Part shown: in pieces, positions 1 through 8,997 of the stretch
Numbering within the stretch: the stretch's first letter is position 1
Layout of the letters: every line of letters starts with the position of its first letter
Assembly (NCBI GenBank): GCA_016743945.1
Contig: JADGFI010000036.1
Coordinates: 1-62,337 of the forward strand
Direction: 5' to 3'
Origin: Desulfobacteraceae bacterium
GTDB lineage: Bacteria > Desulfobacterota > Desulfobacteria > Desulfobacterales > Desulfobacteraceae
DNA length: 62,337 bases
Translations under genes and position numbers: made by a program
Notes under the pieces: model-generated
Database searches by the model: none
The model's input: the letters and a program-made list of their open reading frames with translations, nothing else
What the model was told of the DNA's origin: nothing

Positions 1-588
1 CCTTTAAACCTGCTGCTTTTGGATGAACCCACCAACCATCTTGATATTGAGGCCTGTGACGCTTTTGAAGGGGCGTTACAATATTTTGAAGGAGCCGTTA
101 TTCTAGTCACCCATAATGAACTATTTCTCCATGGTCTGGCCAACCGGTTGGTGGTATTTAAACGAGAAGGGATTTCAATTTTTGAAGGCACCTATGCGGA
201 ATTTTTGGAAAAAGAAGGCTGGGAAGAAGAGGAAGATTTTATAGCGGTCAAAAAACCAAATGCCACCCTGTCGAAAAAGGAGTTGCGTCAGAAAAAATCC
301 GAAATAATTGCCAGCCGTTCAAAGATTATTACACCTATTCAGCGGGTAATTACCAGGATTGAAAACGCCATAGAAGAAAAAGAAGGCCATATCCAAAACA
401 TAAATGAAAATCTTTTAATCGCGTCCCAGGAACAGGACGGTCCTAAAATTGCCGCCCTTGCAAAGGAGCTTGCCGGCCTTGAAAAAGAGGTAGACGCTTT
501 ATTTGAAGAGCTTGAACAAAAAATGGATGAAATGGAAATCAAAAAAAAGAGCTTTGACCAAGAGCTCGATGACTTGGAAAGGTGTTAA
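1..588 (+). CDS. ABC-F family ATPase, C-terminal part (gene begins before the window)
   Basis: The frame is open from the first base, so the start lies upstream of the window. The visible 195 codons begin inside the second ATPase domain: LLLLDEPTNHLD is the Walker B/D-loop of ABC-F proteins and VTHNELF is the H-loop. After the ATPase core comes a long, highly charged helical tail (about residues 75-195, rich in K and E) that resembles the coiled-coil C-terminal domain of Uup-type members. ABC-F proteins have no membrane domain and usually act on ribosomes, or in Uup's case on DNA repair intermediates. Which subgroup this is cannot be settled without the N-terminal half. A small membrane-protein gene starts 6 bases downstream. 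Confidence 0.85.
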   Translation, partial: PLNLLLLDEPTNHLDIEACDAFEGALQYFEGAVILVTHNELFLHGLANRLVVFKREGISIFEGTYAEFLEKEGWEEEEDFIAVKKPNATLSKKELRQKKSEIIASRSKIITPIQRVITRIENAIEEKEGHIQNINENLLIASQEQDGPKIAALAKELAGLEKEVDALFEELEQKMDEMEIKKKSFDQELDDLERC

Positions 589-593
589 TTAAG

Positions 594-809
594 ATGGACA
601 AAAAAACTTTTACATTTTATTATGGACTTATTTTGATTGCCGTAGGGGTGGGGGTCTTTTATCGCATACCACAGGTAATGCCCCAGATTGCTGCCATCGA
701 ATTTTTTAGTGAAAAATTGATTCTGGTCAAGTTTTGCTTTTACACGCTTGGCGCATTTCTAATCCTGGCAGGCGGTATAAGGGTATTTAAAAATTATAAA
801 AAATTATAA
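594..809 (+). CDS. Small two-helix membrane protein of unknown function
   Basis: A 71-residue protein, taking the ATG at 594 rather than a GTG at 582 that overlaps the previous stop. It has two hydrophobic segments: roughly residues 7-24 (YYGLILIAVGVGVFY) and 43-62 (FCFYTLGAFLILAGGI), joined by a short polar stretch and followed by a lysine-rich end, so it should sit in the inner membrane. I do not recognise a family. It lies 6 bases after the ABC-F gene and 62 bases before the secretion-type ATPase gene, so it may be cotranscribed with the former. The hydrophobic pattern supports a real gene more than any similarity does. Confidence 0.6.
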   Translation: MDKKTFTFYYGLILIAVGVGVFYRIPQVMPQIAAIEFFSEKLILVKFCFYTLGAFLILAGGIRVFKNYKKL

Positions 810-871
810 AAAATCCATAGTAGCCAAGCCAATTGACATAACCCTAAGAAATAGATCATTGGAAAAAGTGA

Positions 872-3082
872 ATGGCAAAATCAGTTTCCAGCCTTAAATC
901 AACCATTAAAGACCAGTCAGGTGCCGGTAAAACCAAAATTGGTGAAATCCTTTCAAAGGAAGGACAGATCACCAGCATGCAGCTCAGCGAGGCCCTTAAT
1001 GTTCACAAAAAATCCAATGAGCGCCTCAGCAGCATTCTTTTAAACAAGGGGTATATTGATCCGGATACGATTATCAATGTTCTGGGCCGCCTATACAACT
1101 ATAATGTCGTCCGGTTTGCCGAAATAAAACCGGATCCGGCAGTTTTAAAAATTCTTCCCTTTGAAATGGCCAAGGCGCATCTGGTGTTTCCCCTGGCACT
1201 TAAGGGCGATGACCTGTCCGTTACCATGGCAGAACCGACGGATACCGCTATTGTTGAGAACCTTCAAAAACAAACCCAAAAAAATATTCAGGCCTTTGTC
1301 TCCACAGAGAATGATATTATCCAGGCCTATCGTGATTTTTACAAGATCAGTGATGACGACTACAAAGGGTTCCTCCACTTTGAAGAGGATGCAGAGGATG
1401 ATGAGCCGGTTACTTCCGTGGAAGATTTCGGATCCCTTGTCTCCGAGGCAGCCGGGGAAGTGGAAATCGGTTTTGCAGATATTGAGGATGACACAGACCA
1501 ATTTATGGCATCTGATGCCCCCATTATCAAGCTTGTAAATGGAATCTTGACCAAGGCCATTGCTGACGGGGTTTCCGATATTCACATCGAACCCTTTGAA
1601 AAATCTTTCCAGGTCAGATACCGGCTTGACGGCGGCATGTACAAGGCAATGAATTTGCCCATCAGTATTAAAAATGCCGTTATTTCCCGGATAAAAATTC
1701 TGGCGGAACTGGATATTGCAGAAAGAAGGGTTCCCCAGGACGGCAGGATAAAACTGAGGCTTGGGAAAAAAAAGACCGTTGATTTTCGGGTATCCAGCTT
1801 GCCCACCTTGTTCGGGGAAAGTATTGTCATGCGTATCCTCGACCAGAGTGCCCTGAGTATTAACCTGACCAAGCTGGGGTTTGAAGCCGCCACCTATGAA
1901 ACCTTGAAAAAATGTATTTCACGGCCCTACGGTCTTTTACTGGTCACAGGACCAACGGGCAGCGGAAAAACCACCACGCTTTACTCGGTTCTTAACCGAC
2001 TCAATAAAGATGATATTAAAATTCTCACGGCAGAAGATCCCGTTGAATTTAATTTTAAGGGCATAAACCAGGTTCCGGTCAAAGAGGCAGTTGGTATGAC
2101 CTATGCCAGGGCATTAAAAGCATTTCTCCGCCAGGACCCCGATATTATCATGGTGGGTGAGATCCGGGATATGGACACGGCTGAAATTGCCATCAAGGCC
2201 GCTATGACGGGCCATTTGGTATTTGCTACCCTTCACACCAATGATTGCCCCTCCACCATTGGCCGACTGATAGATATCGGCATTCCCTCCTTTATGCTTG
2301 CCTCTTCCATCACCATGGTCCTGTCCCAGCGCCTTGCCAGAAGATTGTGCCCCCATTGCAAACAGATTGTTACCGGTCATAACCCTAAGGACTTAGAGTT
2401 ACAAGGTTTTTCAAAGGAAGAAATTCCAAATCTGAAAATTTATGGTCCCAATGGATGCAGCCATTGTAATGGAACCGGATACAAGGGCAGGGTAGGGCTA
2501 TACGAGCTTATGGAAGTCACCGATGACGTGGGCAAAGCCATCACAGCAGAAGTGGCCGAAGACCAACTCAGAAAAGTGGCGGTTGTTGAAGGGATGCTCA
2601 CCCTTAGGGAGGCCGGACTTGTAAAGATCAGATCTGGAGAAACCTCCCTTGAAGAGGTCATGAAAAAAACCACTATCACCAAGGAAGCGTTGCCGGCTTA
2701 TTTGATCAATCCGGATTTCGAGCATTACGAGGACAAGGATGTCATCATTCGGGAAGGCAATAAAGACATTGATTTTTTTCGATTGGAGCAGGGGGCCCTC
2801 CATGTGGTCAAGGGCGGCAAGAAGATTGCTGAAATTACTGAACCCGGTGATTATTTTGGTGAGATGGCCGCCATAACCCAATCTGCCAGATCCGCTTCCA
2901 TCATTTCAAAGGGAAGATCCAAGGTCAAGCGGTTTCCCGGGGATAAACTGGAGGAAATTATTGAAAAATATCCAGACGTGGCCAAACACCTTTTTTCTGT
3001 AATTGCAAACCGGCTTAACCAGACAGATAAAAAACTGGTAAACATTCACAATCAAATCCAAAAGAGCAGACCTTCCGGTTAA
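872..3082 (+). CDS. GspE/PilB-type secretion ATPase with C-terminal cyclic-nucleotide-binding domain
   Basis: 736 residues. An N-terminal MshEN/T2SSE_N domain (about 20-150) carries two half-motifs around KIGEILSKEGQIT and RLSSILLNKGYI; in some relatives this domain binds c-di-GMP. The ATPase core follows, with Walker A GPTGSGKTT (near 365), Walker B region DPDIIMVGEIRD and a CPHC...CSHC zinc tetracysteine. Such ATPases drive assembly of type IV pili or type II secretion pseudopili from the cytoplasmic face of the inner membrane. The last 110 residues form an added cyclic-nucleotide-binding domain: PGDYFGEMA and QSARSAS match the phosphate-binding cassette, with the key Arg kept. No pilin, GspF or GspD gene lies nearby, so it is an orphan here. 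The fusion suggests motor activity gated by a second messenger (inference). Confidence 0.88.
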   Translation: MAKSVSSLKSTIKDQSGAGKTKIGEILSKEGQITSMQLSEALNVHKKSNERLSSILLNKGYIDPDTIINVLGRLYNYNVVRFAEIKPDPAVLKILPFEMAKAHLVFPLALKGDDLSVTMAEPTDTAIVENLQKQTQKNIQAFVSTENDIIQAYRDFYKISDDDYKGFLHFEEDAEDDEPVTSVEDFGSLVSEAAGEVEIGFADIEDDTDQFMASDAPIIKLVNGILTKAIADGVSDIHIEPFEKSFQVRYRLDGGMYKAMNLPISIKNAVISRIKILAELDIAERRVPQDGRIKLRLGKKKTVDFRVSSLPTLFGESIVMRILDQSALSINLTKLGFEAATYETLKKCISRPYGLLLVTGPTGSGKTTTLYSVLNRLNKDDIKILTAEDPVEFNFKGINQVPVKEAVGMTYARALKAFLRQDPDIIMVGEIRDMDTAEIAIKAAMTGHLVFATLHTNDCPSTIGRLIDIGIPSFMLASSITMVLSQRLARRLCPHCKQIVTGHNPKDLELQGFSKEEIPNLKIYGPNGCSHCNGTGYKGRVGLYELMEVTDDVGKAITAEVAEDQLRKVAVVEGMLTLREAGLVKIRSGETSLEEVMKKTTITKEALPAYLINPDFEHYEDKDVIIREGNKDIDFFRLEQGALHVVKGGKKIAEITEPGDYFGEMAAITQSARSASIISKGRSKVKRFPGDKLEEIIEKYPDVAKHLFSVIANRLNQTDKKLVNIHNQIQKSRPSG

Positions 3083-3106
3083 GCCCTGCCGATTAGGAAG
3101 GATCCA

Positions 3107-3655
3107 TCAAGATTTGTTTTTATTATGATCCTTGTAATACCGGTCTCGTTCACTGTAAATGCACCCACAATATTGCTGCCGGTACATTCCGTGCTCTTTT
3201 GAAATTTTAATTCCCTGTTGCCATCCTTCTCTGAAATCATGGTAGAAAAATTTTAGACCATACTCCCTTGCAAGGGCCTGTCCTATTTCAATAATCAGTT
3301 GATGATTTTGAAATTTGCTATAGAGCAAGGTGGTGGAAAAGCCATCGAATTTTCCTTTTTTGGCCACCATGGCCGTGGCCTTGAGCCTTGCATGGTAACA
3401 ATATCGGCAGCGATTTTTTTCCCGAAATACCACGGACTGGATAAATTTTTCCAGCTCATACCCCTGCTGCCAGATCATTTTCAACCCGACCTCATCGGCA
3501 TATTGACCCAGAGTTTCTTCGCGCCGCATGCATTCGGTAAACGGATGGATATTATGGCGGTAAAAGAATCCCATGACATCGATATTTTTTTCTTTGAGCA
3601 CCTGGAGTGGATAAATCGTGCAGGGGCCGCAGCAGGCGTGGAGCAGTAATTTCAA
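3107..3655 (-). CDS. queH: Epoxyqueuosine reductase QueH
   Basis: 182 residues of the DUF208/QueH family, which performs the last step of queuosine synthesis by reducing epoxyqueuosine in tRNA; it is the non-cobalamin alternative to QueG. The cysteine signatures are all present: HACCGPC at residues 6-12, CRYCYHARL in the middle and QYCGC near the end, expected to hold a [4Fe-4S] cluster and a redox or metal site. Length is normal for the family. It is the last gene of a three-gene reverse-strand operon after maf and yggS and overlaps the yggS stop by 4 bases, indicating translational coupling. Confidence 0.92.
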   Translation of the reverse strand: MKLLLHACCGPCTIYPLQVLKEKNIDVMGFFYRHNIHPFTECMRREETLGQYADEVGLKMIWQQGYELEKFIQSVVFREKNRCRYCYHARLKATAMVAKKGKFDGFSTTLLYSKFQNHQLIIEIGQALAREYGLKFFYHDFREGWQQGIKISKEHGMYRQQYCGCIYSERDRYYKDHNKNKS

Positions 3656-4335
3656 TCCCGACCTCCGAAAATAGCAGTTCCCACTCTTACCATGCTAGAC
3701 CCTTCTTCAATGGCTACCCTGAAATCATTGCTCATGCCCATGGATAGATGGACAAGGTTCTCCAAGCCTGCCCCCTGGATTTCCTCTTGAATCACCCTCA
3801 ACCGTTTAAAATAAATTCTGGCATCTTCGGGGTCAGAGAAAAAAGGCGGCATGCACATGAGCCCGTCCAGGGACAAATTTTCAAATCCACTGAATTCACG
3901 GGCAAGTGAAATTGCCTCTTTTGCACCAGCTCCTGACTTGGTCTCTTCCTTGGCAATATTGATCTGGAGAAGGATTTTTTGAACTTTTCCAATCTTTGCC
4001 GCCTGCCGATCAATTTCTCGGGCCAGTTTAACCGTATCAACGGTGTGGATATAATCAAAATATCGAACCGCAAATTTGGCTTTGTTTGACTGGAGATGCC
4101 CGATAAAATGCCAACAGGCTGAGGTTTTGCCCAGGGTTTCAATTTTATCCACCGCCTCCTGGATATAATTTTCACCTAGGTGGGTGAGGCCGGCCGCAAG
4201 GCCCGTGGAAACCCTGTCGGCACTTTTGCGCTTACTCACCCCGATCAGGGTGATGGATTCAGGATCCCGACCACAGGCAAGGGCCGTCTCGTTTATCTGT
4301 TTTTTGATGGCATCAAAATTATTGCGGGTTGTCAT
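3652..4335 (-). CDS. YggS/PLPBP family pyridoxal-phosphate homeostasis protein
   Basis: 227 residues, a single-domain PLP-binding TIM barrel like the N-terminal domain of alanine racemase. The PLP lysine is K35 in LIGVSKRKS; other family marks are GENYIQEA, WHFIGHLQSNK, and SMGMSNDF followed by VRVGTAIFGGR at the end. The family keeps vitamin B6 and amino-acid pools balanced and has no known catalytic reaction. It lies between maf (10 bases upstream) and queH (4-base overlap) on the same strand. Start and length fit the family. Confidence 0.93.
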   Translation of the reverse strand: MTTRNNFDAIKKQINETALACGRDPESITLIGVSKRKSADRVSTGLAAGLTHLGENYIQEAVDKIETLGKTSACWHFIGHLQSNKAKFAVRYFDYIHTVDTVKLAREIDRQAAKIGKVQKILLQINIAKEETKSGAGAKEAISLAREFSGFENLSLDGLMCMPPFFSDPEDARIYFKRLRVIQEEIQGAGLENLVHLSMGMSNDFRVAIEEGSSMVRVGTAIFGGRD

Positions 4336-4345
4336 TTTTTTTTCC

Positions 4346-4945
4346 TTAAAATTTAATAATACCCAGGGTTACCAGAGTTTCCATGACTTCACATATGGGA
4401 AGGCCCACAACATTTGAATAGGAGCCTTCAATTTTTCGTACCAAAAAGGCGCCGATTCCCTGGATCCCATAGCCACCCGCCTTGTCATAGGGTTCATTTG
4501 TGGCAGCATACCAGTGTATTTCCCCCGGAGACAGGTTTTTAAACAAGACATTTGTTTCAATGGATCGGGTGATGGATTTTTTCCTGGTATGACAGCAGAT
4601 GGTAAATCCTGTAAAAACAGAATGGCATCTATTGCTCAGGTCAGTGAGCATCTGAATGGATTCTTCACGGTTTTTTGGTTTTCCAAGGATGAGATCATCC
4701 ACCACCACAATGGTGTCTGCGCCAATTACCCAATGATCCGGGCGACTCTTTGCAATATGGTCCGCCTTTATCCGGGACAGATCTTTGACATAGTCTTTGG
4801 GGCCGGAAAGGGGGACAGTGTTTTCGTCAATATTGGATGCCAAAATTTCAAGCACAAGACCTGCCTGTTCCAACAGCTCTTTTCGTCGAGGAGATTTGGA
4901 TGCCAGGATGATGGGATCATGGGATATCTGTTTTGTCGGGTTCAT
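4346..4945 (-). CDS. maf: Maf-type nucleoside triphosphate pyrophosphatase
   Basis: 199 residues. It begins with the Maf signature ILASKSPRRKELLEQAG and keeps the second conserved block VIGADTIVVVDDLILGKP, which carries the catalytic Asp, and the late GAFLVRKIEGSYSNVVGLP block. Maf proteins hydrolyse non-canonical or modified NTPs such as dTTP, UTP or m7GTP to monophosphates in the cytoplasm. The exact substrate class (Maf or YhdE) cannot be read from the sequence with certainty. It is the first gene of the maf-yggS-queH operon; a 144-base gap separates its start from the oppositely oriented tRNA-Leu. Confidence 0.9.
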   Translation of the reverse strand: MNPTKQISHDPIILASKSPRRKELLEQAGLVLEILASNIDENTVPLSGPKDYVKDLSRIKADHIAKSRPDHWVIGADTIVVVDDLILGKPKNREESIQMLTDLSNRCHSVFTGFTICCHTRKKSITRSIETNVLFKNLSPGEIHWYAATNEPYDKAGGYGIQGIGAFLVRKIEGSYSNVVGLPICEVMETLVTLGIIKF

Positions 4946-5089
4946 GGGCTCTTTTTATCAGAAATTAACCGGCATGACAATGGGCAGGAGTCCATTCAAA
5001 ATAATCATTAAAATTTGTGGGAAGCTTGTGCAAAAGACCATTTTAGACTTGTAAAATTAAATAAAATGTTATAGTTAATCTGGAATTAT

Positions 5090-5177
5090 GCCTGGGTGGC
5101 GGAACTGGTAGACGCAAGGGACTTAAAATCCCTCGGAGATTATCTCTGTACGAGTTCAATTCTCGTCCCAGGTACCA
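5090..5177 (+). tRNA. tRNA-Leu, anticodon UAA
   Basis: A class II tRNA with a long variable arm. The acceptor strand GCCTGGG pairs with CCCAGGT, giving a G1-U72 wobble, followed by A73 and an encoded CCA. The anticodon stem AGGGA/TCCCT encloses the loop CTTAAAA, so the anticodon is TAA, reading UUA. The T arm contains GTTCAATTC. It is followed closely by a strong intrinsic terminator and then murA. Confidence 0.95.
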
Positions 5178-5187
5178 TTTTAATTAA

Positions 5188-5247
5188 AAAAGGGTTTTGG
5201 TTAATCAAAAAAAGGTCTTGCCTTTTTAGCAAAACCCTTCTTTTTTA
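5188..5247 (+). terminator. Intrinsic terminator after tRNA-Leu(UAA)
   Basis: AAAGGGTTTTG pairs with CAAAACCCTT across a loop that contains a smaller inner hairpin (AAAGG/CCTTT), and a run of six T follows. It should end the tRNA transcript before murA, whose ATG is about 25 bases further on. The A-rich left arm would also allow weak function on the other strand. Confidence 0.8.
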
Positions 5248-5271
5248 ATCCTTAAAAAGCAACTCTCTCCT

Positions 5272-6525
5272 ATGGATAAAATTCAGATAAATGGCGGTAA
5301 ACGGCTAACCGGCGAAGTTACCATCAGTGGGGCTAAGAATGCGGCGCTGCCGCTTATTGCTTCCAGTATACTGGTCGATGGCATCTCAACATTTACAAAT
5401 GTTCCCAAACTCATGGATATTGCCAGCATTCAGATGCTGCTTGAAGATTTGGGGGCAGGTTGCACCTTTGAAAACAACACCTTAACGGTGGATGGTGCGG
5501 GTATCCATAAAATTGAAGCCGAATATGAGCTTGTCCGGAAAATGCGGGCCTCCATTCTTGTGCTAGGTCCTCTGGTGGCCAGATTTGGCCATGCAAAAGT
5601 TTCCATGCCCGGTGGGTGTGCCATTGGTGCACGCCCTGTTAATATGCATCTTTCAGGGCTTGAAGCCCTGGGGGCGAAGATTAGCATGGACCATGGCTAT
5701 ATAGAGGCAAAAGCCGACCAGTTGATTGGCAATGAGATTTATTTTGATATCCCCACGGTTACCGGGACTGAAAACTTAATGATGGCGGCTGTTCTTGCAA
5801 AGGGGGCCTCGGTATTGCGAAATGCCGCCCGGGAACCAGAAATAGTCTGTCTTGCCAATGCCTTGATTCAGATGGGGGCTAAAATTTCAGGAGCAGGCAC
5901 TGCCATAATTTTCATAGAAGGCGTGGAAAAACTCCATCCAGCCAAGGTAACGGTTATTCCGGACCGGATTGAAGCCGGAACCTTTATGGTGGCGGCTGCC
6001 GCAACCCGTGGTGATGTGTTGATAAAGGGCTGTATTCCTGATCATCTAGGCGGGGTTATCAATAAACTCAAGGCAACCGGCGCAACCCTTGATATCCAGG
6101 AAAACCAGATCCGGGTGCAGGGAAGTGATCTCATCCAAAGCATTGATATTAAAACCCAGCCATATCCGGGTTTTCCAACGGATATGCAGGCGCAGTTCAT
6201 GGCCATGATGACCATTGCCCAGGGAAACAGCATGATCCATGAGGCTATTTTTGAAAATCGGTTTATCCACGCCAATGAGCTGTTGCGCATGGGAGCCGAC
6301 ATTTCCATCACCAACGGAAATTATGCCAGGGTCCGGGGAGTGGACAGGCTCCAGGCGGCGCCGGTGATGGCATCTGATTTGAGGGCCAGCGCCTCCTTGG
6401 TAATAGCCGGACTGATTGCCCAGGGTACCACCGTGATTTCCAGGGTCTACCACATGGACAGGGGCTACGAAAGCATAGAAAAAAAATTCTCATCCCTGGG
6501 GGCTGATATCCAACGAATTCAATAG
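5272..6525 (+). CDS. murA: UDP-N-acetylglucosamine 1-carboxyvinyltransferase MurA
   Basis: 417 residues, the normal length. MurA transfers enolpyruvate from PEP to UDP-GlcNAc, the first committed step of peptidoglycan synthesis in the cytoplasm. The substrate-binding K22-N23 pair lies in SGAKNAALPL, and the catalytic, fosfomycin-reactive cysteine is C116 in SMPGGCAIGARPVN. Conserved blocks through PGFPTDMQAQFM and HMDRGYE are intact. The gene lies between the tRNA terminator and comEC, with 37 bases to the comEC start, so the two may be cotranscribed. Confidence 0.97.
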   Translation: MDKIQINGGKRLTGEVTISGAKNAALPLIASSILVDGISTFTNVPKLMDIASIQMLLEDLGAGCTFENNTLTVDGAGIHKIEAEYELVRKMRASILVLGPLVARFGHAKVSMPGGCAIGARPVNMHLSGLEALGAKISMDHGYIEAKADQLIGNEIYFDIPTVTGTENLMMAAVLAKGASVLRNAAREPEIVCLANALIQMGAKISGAGTAIIFIEGVEKLHPAKVTVIPDRIEAGTFMVAAAATRGDVLIKGCIPDHLGGVINKLKATGATLDIQENQIRVQGSDLIQSIDIKTQPYPGFPTDMQAQFMAMMTIAQGNSMIHEAIFENRFIHANELLRMGADISITNGNYARVRGVDRLQAAPVMASDLRASASLVIAGLIAQGTTVISRVYHMDRGYESIEKKFSSLGADIQRIQ

Positions 6526-6562
6526 CCAGCTTTTTCATAAAGATGGTAGCAGGTGTGAATAT

Positions 6563-8992
6563 GTGAAAAAAAGAATACTAGGTTTTCCGCCGTTGATTCC
6601 TGTGTGCCTGTCATTGATGGCAGGAATCCTGGTCGGGAATTTTTTTCCTGATTTATCATGGGGTATCTTTGTTCCAGTCTCCCTGGCGTTTCTCCTTCTA
6701 TTCGTCTTTTTTTTCCCTGAATTAACCTTTTTTGTAAAGGGCTTAAGTTTTATCGCCTTGGTCTGGGGTTTCTTTTCAATTACCCGGATTTTACACCCGG
6801 CATCCCCCGACGCTATTTCACAGTTTGCAGATTCATCCAAGGTTACCCTTACCGGAGAAATCGTCTCATTTTCAAAGGATTATTTCCTTAAAAAGAGGGT
6901 TGTTGTTTTTTGTCATCTTGTTCAAAGAGAAGGGAGGGAGCCTGTTAAAGTCCAGGGGCTGATACGTCTTAATATTTATGACAAAAAAAAGAAAAACTTT
7001 CAATATGGCGATCTTGTCCAATTTACAAGCCCCATCAAATCCATTAGAAATTTTTCAAACCCCAATGGATTTGATTATGAAAAACAAATGAAATTTGCCG
7101 GGGTGTCTGGGTCAGCCTATGCTAACGCTGGCAAGATCCGGGTGATACCCCATCAAATGGATGTTCATATCAAAATAATGCGTGGCCTTGAACAGCTTCG
7201 AAATCGGTTTTTTTATTTTACCATGGACAAAGTGGAAAATAAACGAGCCGGTGCTATTTTGGTGGCCCTGGTTACCGGCAAAAAAGAAGTCATTCCCTTA
7301 AAACTCAAAGATTTGTTTTCAAAGGCAGGAACTTCCCATCTCCTTGCTATTTCCGGGCTTCATCTTTCCATTGTCGCCATGGGTTTTTATTTTATTTTTT
7401 ACACGCTTCTTGCCTGGTTCCCACGGCTTTTAATGACGGGGGTTGCCAAAAAAACAGCGGGGATCCTGACCTTGATACCCCTGCTCGTTTATGGGGTTTT
7501 TTCGGGATTTTCTCCCTCCACCCAGCGGGCCTTTATCATGATTTGTATTTTTATGATCGCTTTTTTGAGTGAACGAGAAAATAATCCATTGAATACCCTT
7601 GCCCTGGCAGCTGTCGTTATTCTCATCATTGATAGTTGCGCCCTTTTCTCCATATCTTTTCAATTATCCTTTGGTGCATTGCTTTCCATCATCATCGGAT
7701 TTTCACTCATCCGAATTCGGGGTTGGAACCCAAAGCCTGGTGCTATGACACTCATCATAACGCCAGCCCTGGTAACCTTTTTTGCAGGATTAGGGACTTT
7801 TCCTTTGATTGCCCATTATTTCAATCTGGTTTCATCTGTGCAAATAGTGTCAAATCTTATATTGGTGCCGCTCATAGGCTTTGTTTGTCTGCCCATCGGA
7901 TTGCTGGCGTTTTTATTTCTTCCGGTCTCGCCAGGACTTGCAGACCTCCTGGTCATTGCCTGTCAGAACATCCTTTCTTTTTGTATCACTTATATCCAAT
8001 TTTTAACCGATCTTCGTTTCTCATGGTCCAGGATTGTCGGCATTGATGGGGTTGAGGTGGTTATCTTCTATCTTTTTCTTGCCGCAATCTGTTTGATTAT
8101 TTCCCGGCAAAGAAAAACAGGTTTTGTGCTCATGGGCATGGTTGTTCTGGCGGGTTCTTTCAGCCTTGGAACTGGCCTTAAAACTAAACTGTTTCCCGAA
8201 AAAATGACCATTTCCATTTTGGATGTAGGGCAGGGGAACTCTGCCCTGATTCAGACCATTGAGGGAAAAAATATTTTGGTGGATGGTGGCGGCTTTTCAA
8301 GCAGGTCCAGTTTTGATATTGGCCGTTACGTGGTGGGACCATTTTTGTGGTCCCAGAAAATTCTTTGCCTGGATGCTGTTATTTTGACCCATCCTGAATC
8401 CGATCACATGAACGGACTTTTGTATATTCTGGAAAATTTTAAAGTCAACCTACTGGTAAAAAATCGGGATACCCGATCAACCAGAACCTATGGGGAGTTA
8501 ATGACCCTGTGCCATGATAAAAAGCTTAGGATCTGGCACCCCACAAAAGGAGATGACACATTTGATTTTGGCAGGACCTTTTTTTCGTTTTTCACAGATC
8601 TTTGCGTGCCATCGTGTCAAAATCTGAACAATAACTCATTGGTTTTTCAGATTCGGTTTAATGACCTTACCCTGCTTTTTCCAGGAGACATCCTTCGTGA
8701 AAGGGAAATGGCACTTGCCAGGAAAAAGGGTCTGAATCTTAAATCCAGTCTTCTTATATCTCCCCATCATGGCAGTTTAACCTCCAGCAGTAAAATTTTT
8801 CTTGATAAAGTAAAGCCTGAAAGTGTAGTAATATCCTGCGGCGTTGGTAACCCTTATGGGTTTCCACACCCGGATGTTCTGGAAAGATACCAGAACAGGG
8901 GATATAAGGTGTTCAGAACAGATATCAATGGTGCGGTTACCATATCCTCTGATGGCATTGACACCAACATTTTAACTTGCAAAGGTGGATAA
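6563..8992 (+). CDS. comEC: ComEC/Rec2-type DNA-uptake channel protein
   Basis: 809 residues from a GTG start; an ATG two bases earlier runs straight into a stop. Order of domains: two N-terminal membrane segments, a soluble DUF4131/OB-like domain (about 60-190), the Competence-domain membrane region with many helices (about 220-530, including SHLLAISGLHLSI), and a C-terminal metallo-beta-lactamase domain with DGGGF, LTHPESDHMNG and SPHHGS metal-binding motifs. ComEC moves single-stranded DNA through the inner membrane and the C-terminal domain may degrade the other strand. No other competence genes are visible except the distant GspE/PilB-like ATPase. The last codons overlap the ribosome-binding site of the next gene. 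Confidence 0.93.
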   Translation: MKKRILGFPPLIPVCLSLMAGILVGNFFPDLSWGIFVPVSLAFLLLFVFFFPELTFFVKGLSFIALVWGFFSITRILHPASPDAISQFADSSKVTLTGEIVSFSKDYFLKKRVVVFCHLVQREGREPVKVQGLIRLNIYDKKKKNFQYGDLVQFTSPIKSIRNFSNPNGFDYEKQMKFAGVSGSAYANAGKIRVIPHQMDVHIKIMRGLEQLRNRFFYFTMDKVENKRAGAILVALVTGKKEVIPLKLKDLFSKAGTSHLLAISGLHLSIVAMGFYFIFYTLLAWFPRLLMTGVAKKTAGILTLIPLLVYGVFSGFSPSTQRAFIMICIFMIAFLSERENNPLNTLALAAVVILIIDSCALFSISFQLSFGALLSIIIGFSLIRIRGWNPKPGAMTLIITPALVTFFAGLGTFPLIAHYFNLVSSVQIVSNLILVPLIGFVCLPIGLLAFLFLPVSPGLADLLVIACQNILSFCITYIQFLTDLRFSWSRIVGIDGVEVVIFYLFLAAICLIISRQRKTGFVLMGMVVLAGSFSLGTGLKTKLFPEKMTISILDVGQGNSALIQTIEGKNILVDGGGFSSRSSFDIGRYVVGPFLWSQKILCLDAVILTHPESDHMNGLLYILENFKVNLLVKNRDTRSTRTYGELMTLCHDKKLRIWHPTKGDDTFDFGRTFFSFFTDLCVPSCQNLNNNSLVFQIRFNDLTLLFPGDILREREMALARKKGLNLKSSLLISPHHGSLTSSSKIFLDKVKPESVVISCGVGNPYGFPHPDVLERYQNRGYKVFRTDINGAVTISSDGIDTNILTCKGG

Positions 8993-8997
8993 AAACC

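Noticed and set aside
1161..1538. Forward 125-codon frame inside the secretion ATPase gene
   Set aside because: Frame-shifted shadow of a conserved coding region; Arg/Pro-rich composition without a family.
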